A DNA stretch of 64,000 nucleotides from Atopsyche davidsoni (taxonomy: Eukaryota > Arthropoda > Insecta > Trichoptera > Hydrobiosidae), in the NCBI GenBank assembly GCA_022113835.1, contig JAILWY010000013.1:15610001-15674000 (forward strand), in the 5' to 3' direction. Positions within the stretch are counted from its first letter, which is position 1. Each line of letters opens with the position of its first letter. The notes below the pieces were generated by a model. The model saw only the letters and a list, made by a program, of their open reading frames with translations, made no database searches and had not been told where the DNA came from. The position numbers were made by a program, and so were the translations under genes. Positions 1 to 11,371 of the stretch are shown here, one piece after another.

Positions 1-784
1 GCTAGAACATTGAAACTTGCTGACTACTGCTCCGTATTTCAGAGTGAGCTCGTTGCTATTAACGAGGCTCTTCGCTGGATATTACTAAAACCATCTGGTA
101 GGTGGCAGTCAGTGAAAATACTCACTGATTGTCGCTCGGGGGTAGACAGTATATCCAAACAATCAACCAACCCTCTAATTGTAAACATCCAGAAAAAGCT
201 AAGAGAAATCCAAGCAAGTGATGTTAACATCGAGATAGGCTGGGTGAGAGCTCACGTAGGTCTTGTTGGCAACTGACGAAAAGGCTAAAGAAGCCACCAA
301 AAAGAAAATGACTTATGTATTTTCCGACTTTCCTCTGAGTTTCGCAAAAAATCTCCAGAGGAAAACTACAATGGACACATGGAACGAAAGGTACACAAGC
401 TCTCCGCAAGGAAACGTAACAAAGATGTTCTTTGATTCTGTAACGGACGCCGCTGTATACAGGAATACCTGCGGAATTAGCTTTGAATCAACCCAGCTCT
501 TAATGGGTCATGGAGCGATGAGAAGTTATCTCCGCAGGTTCCACTTGACGAGCGACGACACATGCCCTTGTGATGATTTGACTCCACAAACAGTGATCCA
601 CCTTGTGGGTTCATGCCCCATATTTGGTCTTCAGAGACACCAACTGGAGAGCCAATGCCGACAGGAAGGTCTGTGCCTGGATGACCTGAAGTCAGTGGCG
701 AGACACCCACAGTTGATGAAGTCACTGGATGGCTTCTTGAAGCATGTTATCGGAACCATAAAAAAGATAAACCAGGGGGTGTAG
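1..784 (+). pseudogene. 3' part of a non-LTR retrotransposon ORF2: RNase H and C-terminal zinc knuckle, frameshifted
   Basis: The first frame (10-276) reads as an RNase H domain: an FQSELVAI stretch, an acidic TDCRS motif, and a W-x-RAH-x-G-x-x-GN motif at its end. A one-base frameshift near 270 moves the reading to a second frame (about 272-784) that continues with DEKAKEAT, the usual end of LINE RNase H. The second frame carries MGHGAMRSYLRRF and then a C-x-C-x9-H-x4-C knuckle (CPC ... H ... C at residues 101-118 counted from the ATG at 263), typical of the C-terminus of I/Jockey-superclade LINEs such as I, R1 and LOA. The reverse transcriptase and endonuclease would lie left of base 1. The gene is dead through the frameshift. 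Seen: motifs and frameshift. Family assignment below superclade is inference. Confidence 0.85.
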
Positions 785-920
785 CATCAGTCACTCCCAT
801 TTATAGATCAATTCGATTGACTAGTTTGGAAATTTTCCCCAAATTGTGACGAAATACCTTGTATATAACAAGCAAGGTACCAAACATATATATAAAAAAA
901 AAAAAAAAAAAAAAAAAAAA
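785..920 (+). mobile_element. LINE 3' UTR and A-tail
   Basis: After the ORF stop a short 3' UTR runs to an uninterrupted A tract at 894-920. The A-tail directly abuts sequence (from 921) that matches the Tigger-like repeat at about 9,620-10,003, so the LINE seems to have inserted into a copy of that repeat. A tail this pure suggests a fairly recent insertion. Confidence 0.8.
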
Positions 921-1199
921 CTGCATAATGTGATTGATTCAAAACCCCGATATATGCGAATTTGCTCAACGCGATATTTTCCGGAACGTATCCCTCGCGA
1001 AAAGAGGGATATTATTGTACTTTTATTGAAGTTTGAAAGAAAATTGTCAGTTAAGATTGTATTCTGTGATTTTTTTTGCTATTTACAATTGACATAATCA
1101 AATCAATTCGTATACTTAAAACCTGCTATTAAATTGATTTATACTAAATAGTCTTATTCTAGCCTTAAGTTGACGAAAACGACGGTACATTGCGTTCCG
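921..1199 (+). repeat. Right part of a dispersed Tigger-like repeat (copy 1)
   Basis: This stretch is collinear with about 9,640-10,003. Shared landmarks are ccccgatatacgcgaattt, ccggaacgtatccctcgcg, a block around acaattgaca, atttatactaaatag, and a common end at acgacggtacattgcgttcc. Small indels separate the copies. The left part of this copy is interrupted by the LINE A-tail at 920. Confidence 0.8.
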
Positions 1200-2735
1200 T
1201 AAATGTAATTTATGTTATAAATAATTGTGCGTGGCTAATATATTAAAACTGTGATTGGTTTTCAGAAGTGTGCACGCCTCATATAATGTATGTAACAAAT
1301 GTAAAAAATATAGTTTATAATAAAATTATAAGGTATAATATTTAGTTTGGTGTGGAATTTCAGCAGATTGATGGTGTTACTTTCGAATTTAAACAGCAGT
1401 ATGCATAATGAAATAGAACCGACATTATTTATACATGGCATTGACATTGGCCGCCATGAGCAGACTGTAATCCGGTATGGGAGGTCGTTATGTAGCAGTT
1501 TAACTTGCCCGGCGTTTGTATCTTTACCGCACGGTGGGGTCTCTTTTGTCGATAGCTCGTTACATATAGCAAGCCTGGGAACATTGCACAATCAAATAAT
1601 ATATTCAATAATTCTATTAAATAATTATAAGTTTGAAATCAACTAAATTTATATTTGATTTTCCCTAAATTAATAAAGCACCGCTGCTTAAAAATATATT
1701 AATCTCATGTCGTCCATTTCACCAATAACCATTCATTCAAGACATACTGAAAAGAATTGATAATTTATGTTTCTATGTTAAATTCTGAATTGCAGTGGTC
1801 ATATTTTGAGTATACAACGCGCCACTGTCTTTTATATTAAATATTTATATAATAAATGTATTTTTTATCAAATAAAAATGTGAATGTTAAATCTCGCTAA
1901 AATATATCACAATATTACAACGTAAGATGATGAAGAATTCAAAAATTATAATCTTCTAAATATAATACAAAATATAAACGAAAAATACAGCGATCTTTAA
2001 ATTTGTAATTTAAATATTACTAACTAAAACACTATCTCAATATTATGACACCACATTAAACGTTTGCATATACTTAATTGTAATAGTGAATGTTTAGTCA
2101 ATTTTTTTAATCAAATGATGATTATTACAAAATTATTCAAATAATTACCAACTTTATACGTAATCATCTAACGTAACAACTAATTTATTAGATTTATTAA
2201 AATATATGCAGTTAAACATTATGATATCCATATATTGTGATAACGCTTTTACAAAAACATGAGCATTCTTTAAATGAGCACACGCGTTTTTTTAAAACGT
2301 TTTTACTTTTTGAATGTATAACTAAAGTTTAAGTAAATAGTATTTAAGATAACTTCTTATTAGTTCTTATTTTCTTTTAATACTATATAGTATACATACA
2401 CAAAAATAATGTTTCAAAAAATTTAAATTCGTAGATATTTAAAAATGCGACCGATCAACGTTAGATCGCTCGTTTTAATTCAAAGTTGTATGAACATTTA
2501 GCCAAAACTGCCAGTCAGAGAGATCACGAGAAGAAGTTTTCCTTCTCTAGGTCACTCCAAACTTCACCCACGGAAGAGGCCAGCGAGCAATAGAGCAGCT
2601 ATTTAGGCTACAGTTTAGTTAAAACACGTACAAAATCATTCGTTAATACTCAAAAATTTTATGTATTTGTAATAAAATTTGTAAATAAAATGTTCGTTTA
2701 ACATGTTGCTTAAATTCGTTAACTATGAAATGCCT
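1200..2735. other. AT-rich spacer without a supported gene
   Basis: Overlapping open frames on both strands at 1,262-1,646 cover a less AT-rich patch (about 1,430-1,590). Neither resembles a protein I recognise, and both run out into AT-rich DNA. The patch could be a worn mobile-element fragment. The rest is low-complexity AT-rich DNA. Confidence 0.5.
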
Positions 2736-3200
2736 CCCCATTCTCTCCATTCTGTTGCTCTTGCATGAGTTCCATGATGTATTGGTGGATTCGGAATGAT
2801 TGTGGAGGGATGTGCTTTAGAAGTACCTTGTCAGAGCTTTGTAAGAAAGGAATTATATAGGGTGTCCCAAATTTAACGCAAGATTTGAATTTGTCGCCAT
2901 TTTTGCAGTAAAGTTTAAAAAGGCTGCCAAGCTTTCATTATTTTTGAAATATTGTTCAATAACGAAGACACGTTATTCTATCGTGCAACGCTCCATTTTT
3001 ACAAACACTAATTTTTTTTAAGTATTCCCAAAACTTTACTGCAAAAATGGCGACAAATTCAAATCTTGCGTTAATTTTGTGACACCTTTTATAATAATGC
3101 TATTGGGCAGCAGCAATACGCAGACTTTTTCTTCCAATATAAAACTGCAGTGTAGAAGGACAAGAGGACCTACACACTATTTTTTCCTTAGAAAACCATG
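2736..3200 (-). repeat. Dispersed repeat X, copy X1, interrupted by a MITE
   Basis: Read on the minus strand, 3,200-3,094 matches the family segment with tctgcgtattgctgctgccc, and 2,857-2,736 matches the segment with ttacaaagctctg and catccctccacaatcattcc. The two halves are split by the MITE at 2,858-3,091. Other copies are X2 at 12,630, X3 at 20,823 and X4 at 19,858. No protein is evident; the class of element is unknown. Confidence 0.7.
2858..3091. mobile_element. Tc1/mariner-like MITE with about 58-bp terminal inverted repeats
   Basis: The left arm (about 2,858-2,916, starting tagggtgtccc) and the right arm (3,031-3,091, ending gacacctttta) are inverted copies sharing aacgcaagatttgaatttgt and cgccatttttgcagtaaag. 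The 110-bp centre has no coding capacity. The flanks give a TA duplication (2,856-2,857 and 3,092-3,093), confirmed by the uninterrupted paralogous site in repeat copy X3 near 20,870. TA duplication plus long inverted repeats fits a non-autonomous Tc1/mariner derivative. Confidence 0.85.
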
Positions 3201-3675
3201 AACACTATTCTCCTTCTCTGAGGAGAGGCATCCGATAAAAAAGAACTATAAAAAATAGTCAGCTGCCTATACGATTACGTGCGTGCGTAAATTAAAAGGT
3301 GTTTACGAAAGTACTATAAAACGATAGTGATCGTAACCTTCTGTCAAATTAATTATTCATGTTTGTTGTTCAGGTATCGAAATAAAGAAATTTCACAAGT
3401 GAAACCAACTCTTTAAAAGAACGTTTATTTATTTTACATCTCGCGTATATCACCTCCATTGTATTGGCGAGCATACCGCAGAAGACTTTTCACATGTTAC
3501 ATGGAATTCAATTTCATAGGTCGATTGATTGATGCTTCGGAGAATATATTTTATATCTTTAAACTTTATTAAAAATTGATAGGTTTTTTTTTAAATGGTT
3601 GTAACATTAGTGAATCTGGCGGAGCAGTAAGTTATAAATTTACATTTTAACTGATACATTTGACTGTGTATTAGT
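3201..3675. other. AT-rich spacer, nothing recognised
   Basis: I see no convincing ORF, RNA gene or strong repeat here. The sequence leads into the CpG-rich patch beginning near 3,680. Confidence 0.5.
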
Positions 3676-3900
3676 GCCCGTTGGTGTCCACCGCCGCTCG
3701 GCTTGCCCTTCCGGCTTGCCCTGCGCGGCTTGCCCGGCGCGGCTGCGTCCTCTCCCACTCACCCGCTCGGCGCCGCACTGACCCGGCGCGGAGTCCCGCT
3801 ACGCCGAGTGGCCGGCGCTTCCTCGGCCGCGAGCCGCTGACGTCACACCGGAGCGCGCTCGATACGACAATAAGAAAATAATACGAAAAGACAGTTAAAG
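3676..3900 (-). promoter_or_regulatory. CpG-rich patch with CRE palindrome; possible minus-strand promoter and first exon
   Basis: A sharply bounded GC- and CpG-rich patch (about 3,680-3,860) in otherwise AT-rich DNA. On the minus strand it contains a consensus donor: GTGAGT is the complement of 3,757-3,762, so an exon would lie at 3,763 and above. A perfect TGACGTCA sits at 3,838-3,845, within the proposed exon or core promoter. A plus-strand ORF (3,681-3,881) is compositionally biased (Arg, Ala, Pro) and is probably not a protein. Direction and role are inference from the donor and composition only. Confidence 0.4.
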
Positions 3901-6339
3901 CTGTGTTACGATCTCGGTTGAATCACCTAATTGTGCTGAGAGCGCCACGAAAGTGATATGCCTTATTATAAAGAGACCCGAAGCGTATATGCACACATCA
4001 AGATAAAATAGCTTTTGCATTAAAGTTTTATGAGTTTGTTGTTAAAAGTGATAACATTCAAAAACATAGTTTTTACAAAATTTGGTATAGCCTGCCTTAC
4101 TATTTAAATAATCTCAAAATCATTTTACTGTCAATTTTGGCTTTTTTCCAATAAGTAATCATTTTAATACTTACCCATTTTTCAACACTTATACAATTTC
4201 ACTAAAACGTTTAATATCCAAAGACGCTTATTTAAAAAAATATTTTCATAATTTCCATATTTTTTATATGTAATAGTTTTATACATACATAAAACAAAAC
4301 AAAAATATGTTTAATATCATATAAACATTTTTTTAATTAAAGAAATTTACCTCAAACGGATGACGCATAGTTTTTTCCTTCATTTTTTCACTACTCAGCA
4401 GTCAAATATAATTCATTTCAGCTACTTATACAATATGCATAGTAAATTTATAAAAAAACAGCAAAAAACATATAACCATAATTTGACATCATTAAAACCT
4501 TGTGATAATATTTTTTTGCCCACTCGGAATGGTTTCACTGCTTTTTTATGATTGGGTAACTTGAGTGCTTGTTTAGACGCTGAATAAATATTATCACTTG
4601 CGTAATATGAAAAGAAAATCAATCCCCGAACAGCACCGTTTGTAAAAAAAAACTTTAAATAGCACTTGACTCAAATCTTCGCACGCGACTAGACTATATA
4701 GCAACGCTACAGGGTGTTTTGAAATAATTTATGTGTTTCTGTTATTTTTTATTAATTTAAAACGTCTCAATACTCAATAATTGTCCAAAATTAAACCTCA
4801 AAAAATTATAACTACATTGTTTAACACGTCGAAATATAAATATTAATTATCTGCTATTTTATATCACGAGTAAAGAAAAAAATGTAGTATTACATTGCCA
4901 ATTATTAAATACTATTTTTCTTAGCAAAAACCTGCTTAAAAATATTTTGATCCATTGATGAATCCTAGTTTTTATTTTACAAGTTATCGTGTGCTTTCAA
5001 ACACCGTATATTAAGAACATCGAAAGCAATATTAATCAAACATAAACGTAAAATTACTGAGGGTCAATGGCATGAAAAATTACAAAAACAAAAACATTTC
5101 CGAGAAAGCCATGAACATTTATTAAATATATGATTACATCGAATTTGTTTAATTAATAATTTCCAAGTATTCGGAGGTACGGAGATACATTTTTTTTAAT
5201 TCTAAGAAAGCGGAAACACGCCTCGTTATAATAATTTGTTCGGAGAAATTTTTCGAAAGTTCACTTGTAGCAAAGGACGGAGGTGTTGCAATTTTTAAAT
5301 ATTTACAACTACACACTCGTGACGCTCCTCTTTTTTGGAATAATCAAAATAATAACAAGAGGAATAAAATTATTATTATCATTGACCTTCTCAACATACT
5401 GCGGATATGCGAATTTGATTACAAAATAATATAACGGAGAAGGAACTATTCAGTTTTTTTTGTATTCTACGTGACATGATCATAACACGGTAGTCAGTTT
5501 ATAATTTTGCGTAAATGACAAAAATCAAATTTCACAAGAAAATCACGTATATTTTTTAACAATTGCTTTAAAATTATCAAGGAAAATTTTCAGTTTTTTC
5601 AAACGCATCAATTTTCAAAGCACTATAATTTGAATTAAGTTTTTTTTATCCTTATATATTTTATAAGTGAATAAAAATAAAGAGCCAAAATCTCAAAGAT
5701 TATAGCTTTTGTGTAGAACAGAACAAGTGTTGTTTTCGTGAATTATTTTCTTATTGTTTCTATCTACTTTCTTCTATGATATTTCTATGATTAGTGATAT
5801 ACTTAACATTAGAATTCAAACTATTTAGAAACCTTTTCACAATCGATTGGCGAATTAGAAACGTCGCAGGCAACCTCACACTGTGTCCTCAAACTATGCA
5901 CCGGTACAGCCATTAGCAGCTAATGCAGCAATTAACAAATAAATACTAGAAATATGAATGTACAATATGTCTGTGCTTAGTAAAATAAAACACATTTTAT
6001 AAATATGTCTGATTAATGCCAATAACTGCATTATGTATTTCATACATAAAATAACATCTCAACGCACCAATGCCATATTTTATTAGATCACTCATTGAGT
6101 TTCTAAATATTTATAGAAAAATATCTTATGAGTAAGCATCCAAATATTTATGTACGAGTAGATGTACGATGAATGCTAGATTTTTCTACATAAAATAATA
6201 CACTCAAAGACAACTTTGATGAAAAAATAATAATATATCGCATACTATGCAATTAGTAATATTTTTATATTATATACGTATAGAATCAAAAAATAGCTCC
6301 ACTTTTCTTGTGATTTATAAATAAGTGAGATTTGTATTA
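3901..6339. other. AT-rich spacer without a supported gene
   Basis: Long AT-rich stretch with homopolymer runs. A 63-codon frame at 4,360 and its antisense partner at 4,422 look like chance frames. No repeat copies of the named families were noticed here. Confidence 0.5.
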
Positions 6340-6592
6340 TTCTTGTTGAGGGACAAGGCATTTGATTGGTGAAGATCAATTATTATATTGATAAAAGTAC
6401 CTGTGTATTTTGTCTTCACTTTGAATTACTAGTTTCGTCCAAATAGACTAGGTCATCATCAGATGCATAACTAAACATTTAGCTATGCATCTGATGATGA
6501 CCTAGTCTATTTGGTCGAGACTAGTAATGCACAAAAATTTAATAAACTCAAAGTGAAGACAAAATACATAGGTACTTTTATCATTATAGATT
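6340..6592. mobile_element. Fold-back element, family F1, copy 1
   Basis: Two nested inverted repeats form a near-perfect long palindrome: inner arms 6,426-6,469 and 6,484-6,527 (ttactagtttcg... and its complement, including tcatcatcagatgcata), outer arms about 6,390-6,422 and 6,550-6,582 (gataaaagtacctgtgtatt side). The left flank (gagggacaaggcatttgatt) and the left arm recur at 45,693-45,860, so this is a dispersed element, not a local accident. No coding capacity. Confidence 0.75.
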
Positions 6593-9369
6593 TATATTAA
6601 ATTCCGAGACACTCTGAATCTCGAGTAATGATAATGCAACGCAGAGGCAGCACTCGCACACATGTACACAGAAACACACACACAGGTGCAAGCGCACGTG
6701 CATTGTGATATGCTGAAAGGAGAATGTGTGTTAAGGACACCACAATCGCGACATCCAAAATTTGGTGAATTTCACAAGAATCCATCGTTTCACAAGAGTT
6801 GCCGTGTCGGCGCGGGCGGGACGTCTCTCTACCGCCGGTCCAATGTCAACCGACCACTTAAATATAAGCCATTGTTTTATTGTCGTTATTATAAAGCGTT
6901 ATATTATTAAAAGACTTGTAGTATTTATTAGTACAATTCATCATACTGATCCAATTTCCAAAATCTATGGTAAGGATTCATCGGAAAAAAAAACTTAAAA
7001 AAGACTTATTGGCGACTAAAATTTTTGCTGGTAATGATTTTACTAACAATCAAAATTTTATTTCAATCGTTTTTTTTTTACGTTTGCTTTATATTAAAAC
7101 AACAATATTTTCCCATCAAACAGAAATAATACGATTATATCCACGTATGAGATAAACAAATATAATCTATAAATTTGTATTTACTGTTGTATTGATTATT
7201 GTATTGAAAATCTATAATTTAATAATTTCTAGTAGTGAATTCAAAAAACTGATATTACGACAGACTTTTTATATTATTTATACTCTTAATATGTATAACC
7301 AAATGGAAAGAAGTTAACGCTTTTTATACAATGTCTAAAAAAACCCTAGAAAACAGGAAGAGCTCACATACAATTATTGAATAATTTAGCAGCCATTTAA
7401 AAATTCATGTTTAATTTTTTACAGTATATATTGTAAATTTATAATTAATTGGAGTAATATTGTGTTTTTTCATTAGAGTTGTTTGGATTAAATATTTTTT
7501 CTTTGATGGTAGGCACGATATCTGTAAACTTTCTATAGAATATGACAAAAGCAATTACAGAAATTCAAATTGACCTCAAATTTTGACGATCCAGCATTGG
7601 CGAATGAAAGTGTGCACCTGCCGGAGAGACTCATTCTCACATTGATATTCGCATTTGCGTCTTTGAAATATTCTTAAATATAAAAATAACAAGTTAATGT
7701 CAAGTTGTAATATATGGTCATCCATTCATTGAATATTTTATTCAAATTCAATCCATGGTTCTAAAAATACACAAAAACGACAATAAACATTTGGTTTAAA
7801 AAGGTTATTTTATATGGAAAAAAAAATTGCAAGGATGACTATTGGTTGGTTTTATGAATATATAAACAATAAATAATTTAATATTTATCATAACGAGTAA
7901 GTCCTGAGGTCGTTTGTCTGTTGCAAGTTTATAGAGTTCCCATAAACAAAGAGATTCAGAAGGTTAGGTTGGAAATTGAGAAACAAAATATGATAAAATA
8001 TTTTAACTGCCGAATATTGTTGTTATAAAATAATCAAAAGAGGAATTGGAAAAGTGCATCAAAATCTGCGTCTTGAGAAAATTTGTTGTAGGATAGCTTA
8101 AAATTTTCGCGCGCAAAAATCTAAACAAATCGAGTATTGTTTTAGCGAAGTTTTTGTAGTCGAGTCGTGAGTGAAATTAATACAATCTCTTTCAAGGATT
8201 GAGAGTCAACCTAAACGAACAAAATTACTCATCAATGATATGCCATTTCAGGTTTTTCCCGTTCAGGTTTATTGTGTATTCAATATTTAGATCGCATATG
8301 AAATGACGAGATTTAGCAATACTCGTGCTCTATCCTAAACTACCGTGAAAGCCGTTGAGGTTCAGATTGAGATCGAGAAAAAATTGAGGATTTTTCTCGT
8401 CGTTTTATATGTGAATCGATTCTAATGTTGGTGATAACGTTCTTTCAGTTAGTTCAGTGTAAAACTACATGAAGAGTTGGCCTCACTTTGTTGAGTTACT
8501 TGTTCGGAGTGTGCTGGGTTCTGAATGAATATTGCTAAACAATTGTCAGTAAAGATTTTGAATAGCACACAAGCCCTGAGTAGACACTTTCAAACGCCTG
8601 AAAGCGGTTGCATTGTGTGGCTCATCGTGCAACTAATGGGTGGACAGGAGATTCTAAAGGTTTCTGGTGTGTGCGTACACTTAGTATTGGTCTTCTCCCA
8701 CCATGTCCGCTTAAGCCTCAAAGATTGTTATACACATCCTGAATACCAGTCCTATGTGAGAATTTTCTACTATCTCATTTGATAAATTCTCTTAAAAATA
8801 TACTCTACGCATCTTAGTGATATATGAAATATTAATCAATTAGAAATATTTTACAAAGACTAATTTCTACTATCTATATCTGTACATAAAAGTTAACTGC
8901 TCATTTATCAATATTAAAAATACATTAATGATCTTAAGACAACTCAGTATTAACAGCAATTCCAATATACTTTTTCTTTGTGCATTTTTTATATCATAAG
9001 CATAGTCACGCCAATTTTCAAGTAATAAAATTTAAATGTACTGATAATAAATACATCATGTTTGAGTAATTATCCCATTCTTTAATACAAAAATATCGGC
9101 TCATTCATTATAAGTATTTTCGAGTAACTGTGAAAACAGGTAAGTCATATCTACTTGTCTGGTGCATGGACTCCATTTATCTTCTAACGTTACACCTCTT
9201 GCTCTTGAACCTATCGAGCTTAATGCGTTCCACGTGTATGCTAACCTTTTGCTTTAAAGCACAAACATGAAAAATTTATATTTTGGAAAAAATTTAAATA
9301 TTCAAATTTGATTATAAAAAACGGAGGCGTCAAGACGAATATTGTATTTATTAAATAACAAGAAATTGT
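6593..9369. other. Spacer; one CpG-containing patch at 6,600-6,850, otherwise AT-rich
   Basis: At 6,600-6,850 the DNA is less AT-rich, with a CA-rich run at 6,655-6,690 and a GC core near 6,800-6,835. It could be an untranslated exon or promoter, but I see no decisive splice or start signal. At 8,525-8,782 there is an 85-codon frame with no recognisable domain. The rest is AT-rich. Confidence 0.4.
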
Positions 9370-9778
9370 ACAGTATTACCCCGCTTTACGCGATCCCGTT
9401 ATGTGCGGTTTCACTATAACGCGAATTTGAAATTTTGCGTTAAAATGCCTCGCATTACCCGTATTTCTTATTCAAAGAATGTGTATGAACATAATGAAGT
9501 CATTGACTTCTCTTAAGAATTAAAAACAGCGTTGGGTGTTATGATCGTATTTTACATGAACGTAAAAGAAGCGCTACCCAAAAGACAAAAGATGTATTTT
9601 TCAATAAAAATAACATGTAATACTGCAAAAAGTGTTCATAGAATTAAAGTGATTGATTCAAATGATTCAAATGATGATGCATGTTTGTTTAATCGTAAAC
9701 CCCGATATACGCGAATTTCACTTAACACGATTTTTTCCGGAACGTATCCCTCGCGTAAAGCGGGGTATCATTATAGTT
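9370..9778 (+). mobile_element. Non-autonomous Tigger/pogo-like element
   Basis: The left end at about 9,371 (cagtattaccccgctttacg) is the inverted counterpart of the right end near 9,755-9,777 (complement reads gataccccgctttacgcg). Homology continues inward on both sides (ttcactataacgcgaattt against the complement of aaattcgcgtatatcgggg). CAGTA...CCCCGCTTTACGCGA termini are like those of Tigger/pogo elements. The 400-bp body has only short ORFs, so it is a deleted derivative. TA flanks are plausible but not clean. Confidence 0.6.
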
Positions 9779-10003
9779 TTAATGCCGTTTGAAAAAAATT
9801 TGTCAGTTTTGATTGTATTCTATGATTTTTTTGTAATTTACAATTGACACAATCAAATCAATACTTATACAACGAAAAGTCATAATTTCAAAATAAAATC
9901 TGCTATTAATTTGATTTATACTAAATAGTATTATTCTAGCATTAAGTTGATATTTAAGCATTCAGCCTACCTCATCATGAAAACGACGGTACATTGCGTT
10001 CCT
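9640..10003 (+). repeat. Copy 2 of the repeat seen at 921-1,199
   Basis: Collinear with 921-1,199, with a 30- to 40-bp extra piece near 9,880 and another near 9,950. It overlaps the right part of the Tigger-like element and extends 225 bp beyond its inverted terminus, ending at the same acgacggtacattgcgttcc. Either the true element is longer than the inverted repeats suggest, or a Tigger MITE inserted into an older repeat that was then copied. Confidence 0.7.
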
Positions 10004-10011
10004 ACTAAACT

Positions 10012-10235
10012 AATCAACTCAAATATTGAAAATTAATTAAATAAACTTTTAGAAAAATATCATCGTGATTGTGTGGGATTTGAACCCACATCCCCAAGCT
10101 TACATGGCCGGTACATTGCATCAATTTTCAATATTTGAAAAAATGTACTTAATCATTATCAATCAATAAAACCTGCATAGGCAAAATCGTACTTTCTGTG
10201 AGACGGTCTTCACAAAAAATAAATAATATATTGGA
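10012..10235 (-). repeat. tRNA-like SINE/MITE family, truncated copy a, with shared flank
   Basis: On the minus strand it carries the box B region (complement of gggatttgaacccacatccc) and ccggccatgtaagct, but the box A half is replaced at about 10,122 by sequence shared with 21,293-21,323. The following block (aatcattatcaatcaataaa to the cggtcttcacaaaaa region, to about 10,235) is also shared with 21,617-21,700, so this is the remnant of a compound insertion that exists elsewhere in the window. Confidence 0.7.
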
Positions 10236-10436
10236 TAAGATAGTTCGTATTAAGACTAATTGACTAGGTACTCTTACAATATCATCAATAATGCTGACCC
10301 TATATTATACTTTCTACTAACTCATATTATCTGATTGATTTTAAATCAAATAATTGACAATGATTTCAACATTATTTTTACATATAATAGAAGATGGCAA
10401 AACCCACCTTACGACCTGGAATAAAAATTATTTAGA

Positions 10437-10600
10437 TATTTTTGAGTAAAATACTTGAGTGATTTTCCACATGTTCGTTTTTATTTGTGACCGGTTTCGC
10501 CAACCTTTCACGTTGGCATTATCAAAGCTCAAGTATTTTACTCAAAAATATTAAAATGGAATTCCACCAAGTACTCTCTGTCAAATTGATTAAAATTTAG
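10437..10600. mobile_element. Fold-back element, family F2, copy 1
   Basis: Perfect inverted arms at 10,437-10,460 and 10,528-10,551 (atatttttgagtaaaatact and its complement) enclose cacatgttcgttttt and gtgaccggttt. The right flank ggaattccaccaagtactct is shared with the copies at 45,479-45,630 and about 27,390-27,490. No coding capacity. Confidence 0.7.
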
Positions 10601-10662
10601 TTTATATAATTTTTTTTTTCAATCAATAGTATTATTATTCCTTGTTATTAGATGCAACTCAC

Positions 10663-10915
10663 CGAGAGCAGGTAGAAACACAAAAATCCACACAACAGCC
10701 CGAACGGTTCACACGCAACTATCACAAGCACAGGCGCGAGCACGGCGCGGGACCCACTGGACGCGGGCGGGCGAGAAATGCACGCCGGCCCGGTCGCCTC
10801 CTAGCTTTATCGGCACCGCCGCGCAGGGCTCCCGCACCCGCGGCCCGCGCACGTCTCCGGGCCCCACCACCCGCGACCGGCAACCGACAACCAAACTACG
10901 CGTCTCTTATACGGG
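10663..10915 (-). promoter_or_regulatory. CpG island with candidate non-coding first exon (minus strand)
   Basis: A GC-rich block (about 10,730-10,900) is followed on the minus strand by a less GC-rich stretch ending ctgctctcg and then the strong donor GTGAGTTGC (complement of 10,654-10,662). All three minus frames are closed before the donor, as expected of a 5' untranslated first exon. The plus-strand 142-codon frame across the island is Arg/Pro/Ala-rich and probably spurious. Downstream exons would lie to the left, probably beyond the window. Inference from composition and splice signal only. Confidence 0.45.
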
Positions 10916-11098
10916 ATCATCCCGTATTCGATCGATTTCGCGGACTTCGCGAAAAAAATGCCAAAAAACTGTTTGCTACGTTTTGCGAGTGTAGAGCGCT
11001 TATTTTTACTGCTCAACATACCGCGTACTATATTGAATCAATCCTGATTTGTGCTGAAATGTTGCGATAATTATTGTACCCCATCCCCACTCAATCAA

Positions 11099-11100
<2 letters not shown>

Positions 11101-11184
<84 letters not shown>
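11101..11184. repeat. (TA)n microsatellite
   Basis: Uninterrupted TA dinucleotide run of about 84 bp, directly before the Helitron remnant. Confidence 0.95.
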
Positions 11185-11189
<5 letters not shown>

Positions 11190-11371
11190 CAAACTCAAAA
11201 ACCGGCGGTTATAAGGCTGCGCCAATCTTTAAAACCATCTAACCGATGTGTCCCGAATCAAATTCCCCATTCAAAAGTTTCAACATTTTGACATTTCAAA
11301 AAAGGAGCTAACATTTTCGCGTATATGCAGGCTGCCAACAAAAAAAAAACAATAGAACTGTCATTCATTTG

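Noticed and set aside
1262..1646. Overlapping 109- and 99-codon frames on opposite strands
   Set aside because: Neither has a recognisable motif; both run into AT-rich low-complexity sequence.
3681..3881. 66-codon ORF in the CpG patch
   Set aside because: Arg/Ala/Pro-rich composition dictated by CpG-rich DNA; no domain, and the better signal is a minus-strand donor.
10642..11070. 142-codon plus-strand ORF
   Set aside because: Spans a CpG island and AT-rich DNA with an abrupt composition change; Arg/Pro/Ala-rich first half; antisense to a likely first exon.
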